A stretch of DNA of 64,000 nucleotides from Bacteroidota bacterium (GTDB lineage: Bacteria; Bacteroidota; Bacteroidia; Flavobacteriales; Weeksellaceae). The notes below the pieces were generated by a model, which searched no databases, was not told where the DNA came from, and worked only from the letters and a program-made list of their open reading frames with translations. Within the stretch, counting starts at the first letter, position 1; each line of letters begins with the position of its first letter. The stretch is from positions 1 through 64,000 of the forward strand of contig JAFDZI010000005.1 in the NCBI GenBank assembly GCA_018266955.1. The letters run 5' to 3'. Shown here piece after piece: positions 1 through 9,950 of the stretch. Made by a program: the position numbers and the translations under genes.

Positions 1-91
1 ACACTTTTTTAGTACAGTATCAAGTTGATGAGCTTTAGTATCATTTCATAAAACTTTTTATGAACCCATGTTTTATAATAATTCAGTATGC

Positions 92-121
92 AAAAAAAAC
101 CTTGGAAAATCCAAGGTTTTG
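92..121. terminator. Bidirectional hairpin terminator
   Basis: An 8-bp perfect stem (ACCTTGGA / TCCAAGGT, 3-nt loop) is flanked by A and T runs on both sides. It lies just beyond the stop codon of the minus-strand nuclease gene, so it probably ends that transcript. Confidence 0.8.
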
Positions 122-126
122 AGTCG

Positions 127-1332
127 TTATTCAGCCGCTCTTTGCAAGACGACAAAGGCAGGAAAGTGGTCGCTATAACCACCGGTAAATTTATCGCCCG
201 CCCAACTTCTGAAAGGATAGCCTTTGTAGCTGCCTTCTTTGGTAATTAAATAAGCGGGGGCATATATTTCTGCCTTATAAACCGAATATTCTTTTTTAGC
301 TTCATTGTTAGGATTGTACATATTTCCAGATACAATGATTTGGTCAAATAAATTGGGCGCATCCTGATAAGCCAATGATGCAACCCCATTTTTGTATAAA
401 GGGTACATTAGATTAAGGTAAGGGGTTTTCTCCGAAAGATCCTTAGGATTGCCCACTGCTTTCAGTACATTTTTGAAACTACTGCTCACAGGGTCATCAT
501 TAAAGTCGCCCATAGCAAAAAGTTTGGTGTTCGGGTCTAAAGCTCGTACGCTGTCCATTTGTTGTTTCAAAACAGCTGCTGCTGCATTTCTTTTGGGTAA
601 TGAAATGGCTTCACCTCCTCTTCTGGAAGGCCAGTGATTGAGAAAGAATGCAACTTTTTCGTTGTCGAGCATTCCGGTAAGCACCAATATGTCCCTTGTG
701 TATTCTCTTTTGCCTTCTTCGTTAAAGATAACCACTTCTTTCTTTAAAGAATTACTTGGGGTAAATCTTCTTTTTTGATAAATAAAAGCGACATCTATTC
801 CTCTATAATCGTAAGAATTATAGTGCACCACACCATAATCATACTTTGCTAACGCAGGTTCTTTAATTAAATCCTGAACCACCTGACGGTTTTCTACTTC
901 CAATAATCCAACAATTGCAGGGGCAGTTCCGGAATATTTGGCTCCCATTTCTGAGATTACTTTTGCTTCGTTGGCTAATTTGGTTTTATAAATTTTGGTA
1001 TTGTAATTTTTGGCACTTTTAGGGGTAAATTCCTCATTGTTTCCTTGGTAGCGAACCACTCTTTTGCCTTTTAGGTTACTGTCGTTCCAAACGCCTTTGT
1101 ATTCTTCATCAATCGGGAGGTATTTAATGGAGTCCATAGGAATGCTTCTATGAAAAGCAGGATTATTAACAGCTTTGGTGCCATCGATATAATCGGCAGA
1201 GGCGATGGTGTCCCAAATATTTTCTACATTTAAAAATCCAACAACGGCTACTTTTCGTAATTGGCCTTTGGATTGTTGAGCACAAATCGAACCAACCAAA
1301 AACAGTGCGATAATGCCTAAGTATTTTTTCAT
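127..1332 (-). CDS. Secreted endonuclease/exonuclease/phosphatase family protein
   Basis: This 401-residue protein has a signal peptide (residues 1-18) and the full set of EEP-superfamily metal and catalytic motifs: NVEN near residue 36, LLEVEN with Glu145, NHWPSRRGG, GDFNDDP and a C-terminal YSDHFP. The fold hydrolyses phosphodiester or phosphomonoester bonds in nucleic acids, lipids or sugars. The exported location suggests a scavenging nuclease or phosphatase, but the substrate cannot be read from the sequence. A -7 box lies upstream at 1361-1368, and a terminator follows the stop. It is divergent from a TonB receptor/DUF5689 lipoprotein pair that may take up its products. The ATG at 1332 starts directly with the signal peptide, which supports this start. 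Confidence 0.85.
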   Translation of the reverse strand: MKKYLGIIALFLVGSICAQQSKGQLRKVAVVGFLNVENIWDTIASADYIDGTKAVNNPAFHRSIPMDSIKYLPIDEEYKGVWNDSNLKGKRVVRYQGNNEEFTPKSAKNYNTKIYKTKLANEAKVISEMGAKYSGTAPAIVGLLEVENRQVVQDLIKEPALAKYDYGVVHYNSYDYRGIDVAFIYQKRRFTPSNSLKKEVVIFNEEGKREYTRDILVLTGMLDNEKVAFFLNHWPSRRGGEAISLPKRNAAAAVLKQQMDSVRALDPNTKLFAMGDFNDDPVSSSFKNVLKAVGNPKDLSEKTPYLNLMYPLYKNGVASLAYQDAPNLFDQIIVSGNMYNPNNEAKKEYSVYKAEIYAPAYLITKEGSYKGYPFRSWAGDKFTGGYSDHFPAFVVLQRAAE

Positions 1333-1360
1333 AATGATGATTTTTAAAAAAAATGGACTC

Positions 1361-1368
1361 CAAAATTA
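1361..1368 (-). promoter_or_regulatory. -7 box (TAATTTTG) of the EEP nuclease gene
   Basis: Read on the minus strand this matches the Bacteroidota -7 consensus TAnnTTTG, 28 nt before the ATG. I see no well-placed -33 TTG. Confidence 0.4.
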
Positions 1369-1562
1369 ATTCTTTTTATGGGATAAATGTAATTCTACGC
1401 CAAAACTTTTATCAGATGAATAAAAATTAACTGTGCAATTTTAGAGTTGAATATTGCACTGTATGGGATATAATGATGTTTTTTTGAGTTAATTTTTGTT
1501 ATATTAACATAATTTAAAACAAATATCATGGTGACCTTTAGGGAATATGATGAAATTTTAAG

Positions 1563-1571
1563 TAACTTTGC
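1563..1571 (+). promoter_or_regulatory. -7 box (TAACTTTGC) of the TonB receptor operon
   Basis: Exact match to the extended -7 consensus TAnnTTTGC, 63 nt upstream of the receptor ATG. The rest of the 300-nt gap between the divergent genes (1369-1562) is AT-rich and holds no gene that I can support. Confidence 0.6.
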
Positions 1572-1634
1572 TTCCCTTTTCTTAAATTATTGAGAATTAA
1601 ATTGTAAGGAAAATAAATAAACAAAAAAATAAGT

Positions 1635-4502
1635 ATGTTTAAAAGGTTATCACTAATCTCCTTATTTACATTAATGCCAGCATCGTATTACTTTGCACAA
1701 ACCACAGTATATGCCTATTTGAAGGATGCTGATGGGAAAGTTGTCGAGCAGGCCAATGTAGATCTTAAAGGAGAAGGAAACGAGGTGAAAGCAGACAAAA
1801 TTGGATACTTCCAGTTTGTGGATCTTAAACCGGGACATTATCAAATTGTGGTTTCAAAACCTAATTTTGAAACGAAAATCGTGGCATTTGATGTTACCGA
1901 TGAAAAGAAAAAGGACTTAGGAGTCATTACGCTCTATTCCCAATTTTCTGGTGCCGCACAAGGGATGGTGCTTTTGGATAGTTCTGGAGAGGACGATAAC
2001 AACAGTACACAAACGGCTACCGTAGGACTTTTACAATCTTCTCAGGATGTTTTTAGCCGAATCGCAAGTTTCGATTTAGGAGCCTACTGGTTTCGCCCGA
2101 GAGGAATTGATGGAAGAACTGGAGAAACCATGATGAATGGTGTTTCTATGGCGGGTTCGGATGATGGAAATGTGGATTTTGGTACTTGGGGCGGTCTCAA
2201 CGAGATTACTCGTTATCCTGAAATCGCTGCCAACCATTCGCCGTCAGAATATGCTTTTGGTGGTGCCAATTCGGTGGTGAATAAATATACCAACGCCAGT
2301 GAGTACAGAAAAGGGAGTCAACTCACCTATTCCCTTACCAATAGGAATTATCGCAACCGATTGTCGTATAGATTTTCTTCAGGAATGAATAAAAACGGTT
2401 GGGCCTTTACCGGGATGATTGCCAGAAGATGGGCGCAAGAAGGAATTCAAGAAGGTACTTTTTACGACGCAATAAGTGGGTATCTCGGGATTGAAAAGAA
2501 ATTTAATGACAATCATACTGTAACTTTTAATGCCATAGGTTCTAATTTTAAAAGAAGCACTTCCAGCCCAAATACTCAAGAAGTCTATGATTTCAGAGGA
2601 GTTCATTATAATTCCTACTGGGGTTGGCAAGATGGAGAAAAAAGAAGTGAAAGGGTGAAAAAAGGTTTCCAACCTTTGTTGCAATTGACCGATTATTGGA
2701 AAATTAATAAAAACACCCAACTCACCACCACGCTTTCTTACCAATTCGGAAAAGAAAGAGGATCCAGATTGGACTGGTACAAAGCCAATAACCCATCTCC
2801 AACTTATTACAGAAATTTGCCAAGCTATTGGTTAAATTATACCAACCCTGCACCTGAACAATTCGAAAATATCGCCATTACCCAAGGTTGGTGGACCAAT
2901 AACGATCCAGAACACACACAGATTAATTGGAATAACCTATACCAAGCCAATTACAACGCTCCATACATCAATGAATTGGGTGGAAAAAGAGCCATCTATT
3001 TTCTGGTGGACGATGTAAAAGACGATAAAATATGGAATTTGGCCACCCGACTTACCCATAATTTCAACGACAATACCAAGTTTATCCTTAATTTATCCTA
3101 TCAAAACTACAGATCCGAGCAATATCGTGAAGTGAATGATTTGTTAGGAGCCGACTTCGCGCTCAATATGGACGCATTTGCCTCCAATACAACAGGGAAT
3201 AAATTCTGGGGTAAATTTAATGAACTGGAAGCAGACGGTAGTGTGGCTAAAAAAGAAGGAGACAGAATAGGATACAATTATATTTTTAAAAGACAAGAAT
3301 TCCGTGTTAATCCGGCATTGAAATTCTCTACAGGAAAATTTGATGTCTTTGTTTCTGCATTATTGGGTTACACAAACAATAATAGAGAAGGAAAATTCAA
3401 ACACTATTTATATCCAAGTTCTTTAGGGAAAGGTACAGATATGAATTTCTGGAATACCGGTTTAAAAGGACAGGTAACTTATAAACTGAACGGTAGAAAC
3501 TTCTTTGTGTACAACGGAGCCTACTTCAGCCAATCACCATTCTTGAATGACATTTTCTTTAACGCAAGGGTAAGTGGTGCGACAACACCAAACATCAAAA
3601 ATGTAATTGTAGATGCCAACGATTTGAGCTATATAATTGCCACTCCTTTTGTGAAAATGAGATTGACAGGTTTCTTGGTCAATACCATGAATGATACCAA
3701 TGTACAAAGATTCTTTGCTGATGGAATAAAGCTGACTACCTTAAGCGAAACGGGAGATCAGACCCCTGTCCAAGAAGGAGCTTTCGTTACCCAAGTACTT
3801 TCTGATGTGAACAAAAGAAATATGGGTGCCGAGTTAGGCTTGCAAGTAAAACTTACCCCAACACTTACTGCAAGTGGGTTGGCTAGTTATGGACAATATA
3901 CCTATACCAACAACCCAACGGTTTATTTTGCATCTGATGCCATAGGAGTTTTTAGAGAAAAAGATGCCAATGGTAATTTGGTGGATAAATCGTACACCAA
4001 CATGGGTACTGCTTATTTAAAAGATTACAAACAAGGCGGAACCCCACAAGAAGCCTACTCTTTAGGGTTACGATACAGTAGTCCAAAATATTGGTGGATA
4101 GGTGGTAGCTGGAGTTATTTAGGTCATTCTTACCTAGATCCTTCACCAGTCATCAGAACGGATAGATTTTATACCAACCAAGTAACTGGCGTTCCTTATG
4201 ATGGCGTAAACCAAGAAGAGCTAGCAAGAGTTTTGGCACCAGTACATTTACCTTCTTCATTCTTCTTTGATTTGAATGCAGGAAAATCTTGGTTAATAGG
4301 TAAATATTATGTTCTGGTTTCTGCAACCATTAACAATGTATTGAACAACAAAAACTATATTACCGGAGGTTTCGAACAAACCCGAAATGTAAATTACCAA
4401 GATTATGTTGCCGATAAAGATAGTGGGAACATGGTTTTCGGTCCTAAATATTGGTACAACCAAGGGAGATCGTATTTTGTTAATGTACAATTCAGATTTT
4501 AA
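1635..4502 (+). CDS. TonB-dependent receptor with carboxypeptidase-like regulatory domain
   Basis: This 955-residue outer-membrane protein has a signal peptide ending at FAQ (residue 22), then a CarboxypepD_reg-like beta-sandwich (about 25-110), a divergent plug (about 125-235) and a long aromatic-rich beta-barrel ending in VNVQFRF, the terminal Phe expected by the BAM machinery. Its role is TonB-driven import of a ligand across the outer membrane. The lipoprotein gene starts 27 nt downstream and is surely co-transcribed, as in SusC/SusD-type pairs, although neither protein looks like SusC or SusD. With the divergent exported nuclease/phosphatase, nucleic-acid or phosphate-ester scavenging is possible, but this rests on context only. 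The -7 box is at 1563-1571. Confidence 0.88.
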   Translation: MFKRLSLISLFTLMPASYYFAQTTVYAYLKDADGKVVEQANVDLKGEGNEVKADKIGYFQFVDLKPGHYQIVVSKPNFETKIVAFDVTDEKKKDLGVITLYSQFSGAAQGMVLLDSSGEDDNNSTQTATVGLLQSSQDVFSRIASFDLGAYWFRPRGIDGRTGETMMNGVSMAGSDDGNVDFGTWGGLNEITRYPEIAANHSPSEYAFGGANSVVNKYTNASEYRKGSQLTYSLTNRNYRNRLSYRFSSGMNKNGWAFTGMIARRWAQEGIQEGTFYDAISGYLGIEKKFNDNHTVTFNAIGSNFKRSTSSPNTQEVYDFRGVHYNSYWGWQDGEKRSERVKKGFQPLLQLTDYWKINKNTQLTTTLSYQFGKERGSRLDWYKANNPSPTYYRNLPSYWLNYTNPAPEQFENIAITQGWWTNNDPEHTQINWNNLYQANYNAPYINELGGKRAIYFLVDDVKDDKIWNLATRLTHNFNDNTKFILNLSYQNYRSEQYREVNDLLGADFALNMDAFASNTTGNKFWGKFNELEADGSVAKKEGDRIGYNYIFKRQEFRVNPALKFSTGKFDVFVSALLGYTNNNREGKFKHYLYPSSLGKGTDMNFWNTGLKGQVTYKLNGRNFFVYNGAYFSQSPFLNDIFFNARVSGATTPNIKNVIVDANDLSYIIATPFVKMRLTGFLVNTMNDTNVQRFFADGIKLTTLSETGDQTPVQEGAFVTQVLSDVNKRNMGAELGLQVKLTPTLTASGLASYGQYTYTNNPTVYFASDAIGVFREKDANGNLVDKSYTNMGTAYLKDYKQGGTPQEAYSLGLRYSSPKYWWIGGSWSYLGHSYLDPSPVIRTDRFYTNQVTGVPYDGVNQEELARVLAPVHLPSSFFFDLNAGKSWLIGKYYVLVSATINNVLNNKNYITGGFEQTRNVNYQDYVADKDSGNMVFGPKYWYNQGRSYFVNVQFRF

Positions 4503-4529
4503 TTCATCCAATTCTAAAATTTAAATACA

Positions 4530-5927
4530 ATGAAAAATTATAAGTTTATAAAAACAGTAGCCATTACGGCTTTCATGGCTTTTTCTCTAAGTTCGTGTGT
4601 TAAAGACGACGGTTATACCGTGCCAACCATACAGTGTAATACGAAATTTGCAGCTGCAACCAATACTTTAGGTGATCTTGTTGCTTTAGCAAAAGCCAAC
4701 CCTACACCAGCGGATATTATTGCAACCGATTATATTGTAGAAGCCTTCGTTTCTTCTAGCGACGAGCAAGGAAATATTTACAAAATGCTTTTTGTACAAG
4801 ATTCTCCTTCTAGCCCAACACAAGGAGTTGAAATAGATATCGACGGAGGAAACCAATACATCAATTACCCAGTGGGAGCAAAATTGAAAATTAACCTAAA
4901 AGGATTAATCGTACAAGGATCCAACGGAAATATTAAAATTGGTGCTTATGACCCAAGCTATGCCGTGGGTAGAATAAACCCGAACAAACTTTCCAACTAC
5001 ATCGAAAGAGTATGCGATGGACAATATCCTGTGAAAGCAGATATGATTCCTTTAGAATTTAATTCTATTGGCGAAGCGCTAAAAAATGCAGCACACATCA
5101 ACCAATTGGTGAAAATAAACAATGTACAGTTCGAGGATCCTGAATTGACAAAAACATTTGCGGATGCCGATAAAACAGGAGATCGTTATATTGTAGATAA
5201 AAAAGGAGGTAGATTAGATCTTCGTTTCAGTAATTACGCATCTTTTGCAAAAACCACTATTGGGACTAACTACGGACAAAGTGGAAGTATTATTCTAAAT
5301 TTAAGTAGATTTAGTACAACTGACCAAGCGTATATAAGAAGCTTAAACGATATACAATTTACCGAGCCTAGATTTGCACCTGGGGTGCCAGAAGATCCAA
5401 CTGCAGCTGCTGTTAACTTATTTAATGGTGCCGATTTCGAAAACTGGCCTGATTTCTTATCCAGTGTAAATTCGTTTGGGTTAAAACCTTATGCTACCCA
5501 AGGAATTGGACAAGGATTTAATGGAACCAATTCTTTACAAATATTAGGAACGCCTCCTGGAAATGAATATGTCTTCACTTCGTTTGCCGGTGCCGGTTTA
5601 CCAGCCAATCCTAAAAGAATTATCATGTACATTAAAGGTACTTCTCCTGGAAGGTCCATGTCTTTTAATGTGTATAAAGCATCTAATAATAGCCAGTATT
5701 ATACATTTAATTTAGGCGTTTTCAAAACGGGGGCAATTCTTGATCCTGCAGATAATAACCAATATACTGGGAATATTAATACGAATGGAGAATGGAAAAA
5801 AATAGAATTGGTACTTACGGGTTTAAATGATATTAACCTTACAGATACCACTAAAAATCTTTTTGCCATTAAAGTAGGTTCTGGTAGCGCTTACAATGTA
5901 CAAATAGACAATATTAGAATTGAATAA
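4530..5927 (+). CDS. DUF5689 domain lipoprotein
   Basis: This 465-residue lipoprotein has a lipobox ending in SSC with Cys23. Residues about 45-280 look like the DUF5689 domain, an OB-fold-like module seen in Bacteroidota surface lipoproteins. The C-terminal part (about 300-465) resembles a jelly-roll carbohydrate-binding or choice-of-anchor domain (GADFENWP near its start). It lies 27 nt behind the TonB receptor and is probably its surface-exposed partner that captures ligand. The ligand is unknown. A strong bidirectional hairpin follows the stop. The family assignment comes from the overall pattern and context, not from a catalytic motif. Confidence 0.75.
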   Translation: MKNYKFIKTVAITAFMAFSLSSCVKDDGYTVPTIQCNTKFAAATNTLGDLVALAKANPTPADIIATDYIVEAFVSSSDEQGNIYKMLFVQDSPSSPTQGVEIDIDGGNQYINYPVGAKLKINLKGLIVQGSNGNIKIGAYDPSYAVGRINPNKLSNYIERVCDGQYPVKADMIPLEFNSIGEALKNAAHINQLVKINNVQFEDPELTKTFADADKTGDRYIVDKKGGRLDLRFSNYASFAKTTIGTNYGQSGSIILNLSRFSTTDQAYIRSLNDIQFTEPRFAPGVPEDPTAAAVNLFNGADFENWPDFLSSVNSFGLKPYATQGIGQGFNGTNSLQILGTPPGNEYVFTSFAGAGLPANPKRIIMYIKGTSPGRSMSFNVYKASNNSQYYTFNLGVFKTGAILDPADNNQYTGNINTNGEWKKIELVLTGLNDINLTDTTKNLFAIKVGSGSAYNVQIDNIRIE

Positions 5928-5944
5928 TTCTTTTAATAAAACAA

Positions 5945-5985
5945 TAAAAATCCCCAAAGTACAGTTTACTTCGGGGATTTTTTTA
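5945..5985. terminator. Bidirectional terminator between the lipoprotein and selO
   Basis: The stem AAATCCCC / GGGGATTT is followed by T runs on either strand. It sits between two convergent genes and serves both. Confidence 0.85.
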
Positions 5986-5986
5986 T

Positions 5987-7528
5987 TTATGAACTACAAG
6001 AAAGTGTGCTACAACCGGGTTGGTCGTTATGTCGTTCTGGTCTTTTTTGCAATAAGGTCTCATCTGTACAATGATAAGGGTTTTGAATTGCTTCGAATAA
6101 TTGATGAAACATATTCATATTTCCCATTTTCAGTTCTTCAATACATTCAAATAAAAGATAATTTCTAAGAACAAATTTTGGATTGGTTTGGGACATCTTT
6201 TCTTTTCTTTGTTCTTCTGTGATGTTTTTTTCAAGCAAAAGTTTAGCGTATTGCTCTAGAAATTCTTGTACTATTAGCTGTTCATTTTCATCTAATGATT
6301 TGTAAAAACAAGGATTAAAATGATCTTTATCGGAAGTATGATACTCCCATGTTTCAAGTTTGCTAAAAAATAGGGTATAGTCTGGTTGTAGTTTATTCAT
6401 CATTTCCTGCCAAAAATCCAATAATGTGATGATAGATGCATCTACTTTCTCAAAACCTAATTTATGGGCGTTCATTTCATCTTGCTTTTGTAAAAAATAA
6501 TCATTGTAGGATTCCAATTCTTGACCTAAAAAATCAGCATCGTTAATTAAAGGAAAAAGCGCATTGGCGAGTTTCCATAAATTCCATTGGGCAATTTGTG
6601 CTTGCGCTCCAAAAGCATAGCGCCTTCCGGGAATATCCGTTGTATTTGGGGTGTATTCCTCGTTGTATTCCTCAAGCATGCCGAAGGGGCCATAGTCAAT
6701 AGTTAAGCCAATTGCGGACATATTATCGGTGTTCATCACGCCATGTACGAAACCCACTCGTTGCCACGCTACAATAAGATCAGCTGTTTTTTTAGTTATG
6801 ATTTTAAAATATTCTTTATACTTGTTTTCTTTCTTTACCTCAATTTCCGGAAAGTAATTTTGAATCGTAAAATCAAGGAGTTTTTTTAAAGTTTCTATTT
6901 CATTTTGTGCAGAAAACCATTCAAAATGTCCAAATCTTAAGAAAGACTCTGCAGTTCGGATAATTACGGCACCTGGTTCTGCCTGAGGGTTTCCATTGTA
7001 CAAAATATCCCGAATTACATTTTCACCAGTTTTGCAAAGGCTCAAAGCTCTTGTGGTGGGAATCCCCAAATGGTGCATGGCTTCACTCATCAAAAATTCC
7101 CGAACCGAAGATCTTAGGACAGCTCTACCATCGCCTCTTCTGGAAAATGGAGTTGCTCCAGCACCTTTCCATTGCAGCTCATAAGTTTTACCATTGTCCA
7201 ATTGTATTGTGCCGGCATAGATAGCTCTACCGTCGCCCAACTGTCCAGCCCAATTTCCAAATTGGTGTCCTGCATAGGCAGTGGAATAAGGTTTAATATT
7301 AGATGGTAGATTTTGGGCAGCTAGAAAATTCAAATCCTGAGATTGGTATTCACCAAGGGCTAACTGATGGGCAAGTTTTTCATTGTAAAAGATAAATTCA
7401 GGATTAGGAAACACAGCTGGTTGTACGGTACAAGCAATATATTTGGGTATGCTTCTTTGTCCTGGATGGTAGCTATAATCACATGGAAATATTGCTAAAA
7501 AGGGTTGTTGTATAAAGGTTAAATTCAT
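5987..7528 (-). CDS. selO: Protein adenylyltransferase SelO (YdiU/UPF0061 family)
   Basis: This 513-residue pseudokinase-fold enzyme transfers AMP from ATP to protein hydroxyls. Family hallmarks are intact: the nucleotide-binding stretch WKGAGATPFSRRGDGRAVLR, followed by the SSVREFLMSEAMHHLGIPTT helix, and the metal-binding VMNTDNMS and IDYGPFG motifs. Length is normal for bacterial SelO. The C-terminus ends in Cys-Ser-Ser, with a second Cys five residues before it. This is where animal SelO carries selenocysteine, so this is the cysteine version. In E. coli the enzyme modifies redox proteins under oxidative stress; the targets here are unknown. The gene stands alone between two terminators. 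Confidence 0.93.
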   Translation of the reverse strand: MNLTFIQQPFLAIFPCDYSYHPGQRSIPKYIACTVQPAVFPNPEFIFYNEKLAHQLALGEYQSQDLNFLAAQNLPSNIKPYSTAYAGHQFGNWAGQLGDGRAIYAGTIQLDNGKTYELQWKGAGATPFSRRGDGRAVLRSSVREFLMSEAMHHLGIPTTRALSLCKTGENVIRDILYNGNPQAEPGAVIIRTAESFLRFGHFEWFSAQNEIETLKKLLDFTIQNYFPEIEVKKENKYKEYFKIITKKTADLIVAWQRVGFVHGVMNTDNMSAIGLTIDYGPFGMLEEYNEEYTPNTTDIPGRRYAFGAQAQIAQWNLWKLANALFPLINDADFLGQELESYNDYFLQKQDEMNAHKLGFEKVDASIITLLDFWQEMMNKLQPDYTLFFSKLETWEYHTSDKDHFNPCFYKSLDENEQLIVQEFLEQYAKLLLEKNITEEQRKEKMSQTNPKFVLRNYLLFECIEELKMGNMNMFHQLFEAIQNPYHCTDETLLQKRPERHNDQPGCSTLSCSS

Positions 7529-7540
7529 TATAGTGTATAT

Positions 7541-7575
7541 AAAAAAATCCTTTCCAAAGATAGAAAGGATTTTGA
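7541..7575 (-). terminator. Terminator after the PBP1A operon
   Basis: The stem AAATCCTTTC / GAAAGGATTT lies directly beyond the PBP1A stop codon on the minus strand and continues into a T run. Confidence 0.75.
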
Positions 7576-7580
7576 TTGTT

Positions 7581-9950
7581 TTATTGATTAAAATCTATAT
7601 CGTCATTTTTGTGGAGATTTTCATTTACATTATCTGTTTTCTCTGTTTTTTTACCACTTTGGTTAGGGTCTTCAGATTTAGGATTTTTTAATTCATCTAT
7701 GGTTTTTAATCCTCCTTCATCTCCATAGCCGCCAGTATTTATGCCTTGTAGTTCTCCGCAACCCCCTTGCCAATCCGAAGGTTTTATGAACTTGTCTTCA
7801 GGAGAAATTCCTAATTTTTTATCGGCCCAAACTTTTTTCATATAAATTGCCCAAATAGGGAGTGCCATTTTTGCTCCTTGTCCTTCACCTGTGCTTCGGA
7901 AGTGGGTGGCTCGGTCTTCCCAACCTACCCAAACACCAGTGGCTAAGTTAGGCGTAATCCCTACAAACCAACCATCAGAGTTTTCTTGGGTTGTACCGGT
8001 TTTACATGCGATTTCTAGCCCCTTACTAATTCCTCTTCTGGAAAGTTCGCCAGCGGCAGTTCCGTATTCGGCAACTCCACGCATCATTTCCACCATAGCA
8101 TAGGCATATTTTTCGTCCATTACTTCTTTTTCTACAGGCTTTACTTCGGTAATTAACCTTCCGTTGGCATCTTCAATTCTCCAGATCATCTCTGGTTTTA
8201 TATAATTTCCGAAGTTAGCAAAGGTACTATAGGCACCAAGCATTTCGTAAATTGTAATTTCGGATGATCCTAAGGCGGTGGATAAATTATCCGGAATATC
8301 TTCGGTTACTCCTAAATCTCTAGCCAGTCGGGCTACATTTTTAGGGCCTACTTCGTCCATTACTCTTACAGCAACAGGGTTTAATGATTTGGCTAATGCA
8401 TCCTTCATGGTATAAGAACCTCCTCCTTCAGAGACTCTCCAACTGCCTTTTACAAAATCGGCATTAGAAATTACCGAGCAAGGAGTTTTACCAAGATTCA
8501 TAATTGCAGCAGCATAAACAAAGGGCTTGAAGGTAGATCCTACCTGTCTTTTACCTTGTTTGATATGGTCGTACTGAAAGTATTCCCAATTGATGCCTCC
8601 TACCCAAGATTTAATTTCGCCAGTTGCCGGTACCATAGACATAAGTCCCGCTTGAGCAATTTGCTTATGGTAACGAATAGAATCCCAAGGCGTCATTTCT
8701 ACTTCTTCTTCACCATTCCAAGAAAATTTGGTCATTTTGGTTGGGGTATGAAAATCCATCATGATGGAGTCTTCCGGTACTCCATTGGCTTTTTGTAGTT
8801 TATACCTGCCGGTTCTTTTTACGGCAGCCATCATAATGTTATTGACTTGTTGGTCGTTAATATAATAAAAAGGAGCAGATTTTCTCCCTCTTTGTTCTCT
8901 GTCAAAACTTGCTTGTAGTTGGGAGAGATGTTCTTTCATGGCTTCTTCAGCATATTTTTGCATTTTAGAATCCAAGGTGACATATATTTTTAGTCCATCT
9001 CTGTAAAGGTTTAACGATTTCCCTTTTTCCTTTTCATACTGTTTCAGGTATTCATTAATTTCTTTTCTCAAGTAAAATTTATAATATGCAGAATAACCTT
9101 CATCCACAGTTTTTACTGGTTGATAATCAATTTTTACTGGAGTTGCTTTGGCTTGGTCACAAGTAGCCTGGTCAATATATCCAGTTTTTAGCATTTGATC
9201 CAATACCACATCTCTTCGGATTCTGGCTTTTTCCGGAAATCTTTTAGGATTGTTTTTTACCGGATTTTCCAACATGGCGACAAAAGTAGCCGCTTCTGGT
9301 AGGGTAAGGGTTTTGGTGGTTTTGTTGAAATATATTCTGGACGCCATTTCAACACCATTGGCATTGTTTAGGAAATCAAATTTATTAAAATACATGGTGA
9401 TGATTTCGTCCTTAGTATATCGTTTTTCTAAACTAACGGCAACCACCCATTCTTTTAATTTTTGGAAAGCACGCTGAATTTTGTTTTGTGAGGCTCTTTT
9501 AGTGAATAATAGTTTGGCGAGCTGCTGGGTAATGGTAGAACCTCCACCTCTTCCACCTCCATATACAACAGCCCGAGCAACGGATTGCAAATCAATACCC
9601 GAATGTTCTTTGAATCTTTCATCTTCTTTGGCTTGTAACGCATAGATGAGGTATGGTGGTAAATCTTTGTAGGTAATGGGTAAGGTTTTCTCTTTTTCGA
9701 AAGAGCCTAATTTAACTCCATCAGCAGAAATAATATCCGATGCTACATAAATGTCAGGGTTTTCCAATTGTTTTACTTCTGGCATTTCACCCAAAAATCC
9801 CTGAGCTACTGCAAAAAATAAAATGGTAATTCCAGCAACAACGGCTAGTAGTGATACCCAAACCATTTTCACCCATTTTTTCCAACCGGTATTTTTCTTT
9901 TTCGGTGGAAGCGGAAAAGATCTTTTGTTATTTGATTGTTTATTTTCCAT
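7581..9950 (-). CDS. Bifunctional penicillin-binding protein 1A (transglycosylase/transpeptidase)
   Basis: This 789-residue class A PBP polymerises and cross-links peptidoglycan at the outer face of the inner membrane. It has a Lys-rich cytoplasmic tail, one membrane segment (about 28-50) and a GT51 domain with Glu109 in KEDERFKEHSG and GGSTITQQLAK. The transpeptidase domain has Ser472 in STFK, the SLN motif at 522-524 and KTGT at 650-653, so both active sites look complete. The C-terminal tail from about 735 is charged and low-complexity. The start overlaps the gldH stop by 11 nt, and the gene is last of the ricT-gldH-PBP1A operon, an order common in Flavobacteriia. Confidence 0.94.
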   Translation of the reverse strand: MENKQSNNKRSFPLPPKKKNTGWKKWVKMVWVSLLAVVAGITILFFAVAQGFLGEMPEVKQLENPDIYVASDIISADGVKLGSFEKEKTLPITYKDLPPYLIYALQAKEDERFKEHSGIDLQSVARAVVYGGGRGGGSTITQQLAKLLFTKRASQNKIQRAFQKLKEWVVAVSLEKRYTKDEIITMYFNKFDFLNNANGVEMASRIYFNKTTKTLTLPEAATFVAMLENPVKNNPKRFPEKARIRRDVVLDQMLKTGYIDQATCDQAKATPVKIDYQPVKTVDEGYSAYYKFYLRKEINEYLKQYEKEKGKSLNLYRDGLKIYVTLDSKMQKYAEEAMKEHLSQLQASFDREQRGRKSAPFYYINDQQVNNIMMAAVKRTGRYKLQKANGVPEDSIMMDFHTPTKMTKFSWNGEEEVEMTPWDSIRYHKQIAQAGLMSMVPATGEIKSWVGGINWEYFQYDHIKQGKRQVGSTFKPFVYAAAIMNLGKTPCSVISNADFVKGSWRVSEGGGSYTMKDALAKSLNPVAVRVMDEVGPKNVARLARDLGVTEDIPDNLSTALGSSEITIYEMLGAYSTFANFGNYIKPEMIWRIEDANGRLITEVKPVEKEVMDEKYAYAMVEMMRGVAEYGTAAGELSRRGISKGLEIACKTGTTQENSDGWFVGITPNLATGVWVGWEDRATHFRSTGEGQGAKMALPIWAIYMKKVWADKKLGISPEDKFIKPSDWQGGCGELQGINTGGYGDEGGLKTIDELKNPKSEDPNQSGKKTEKTDNVNENLHKNDDIDFNQ

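Noticed and set aside
5920-6168. 82-codon plus-strand frame across the terminator and selO end
   Set aside because: It runs through a strong terminator and is antisense to conserved SelO sequence.
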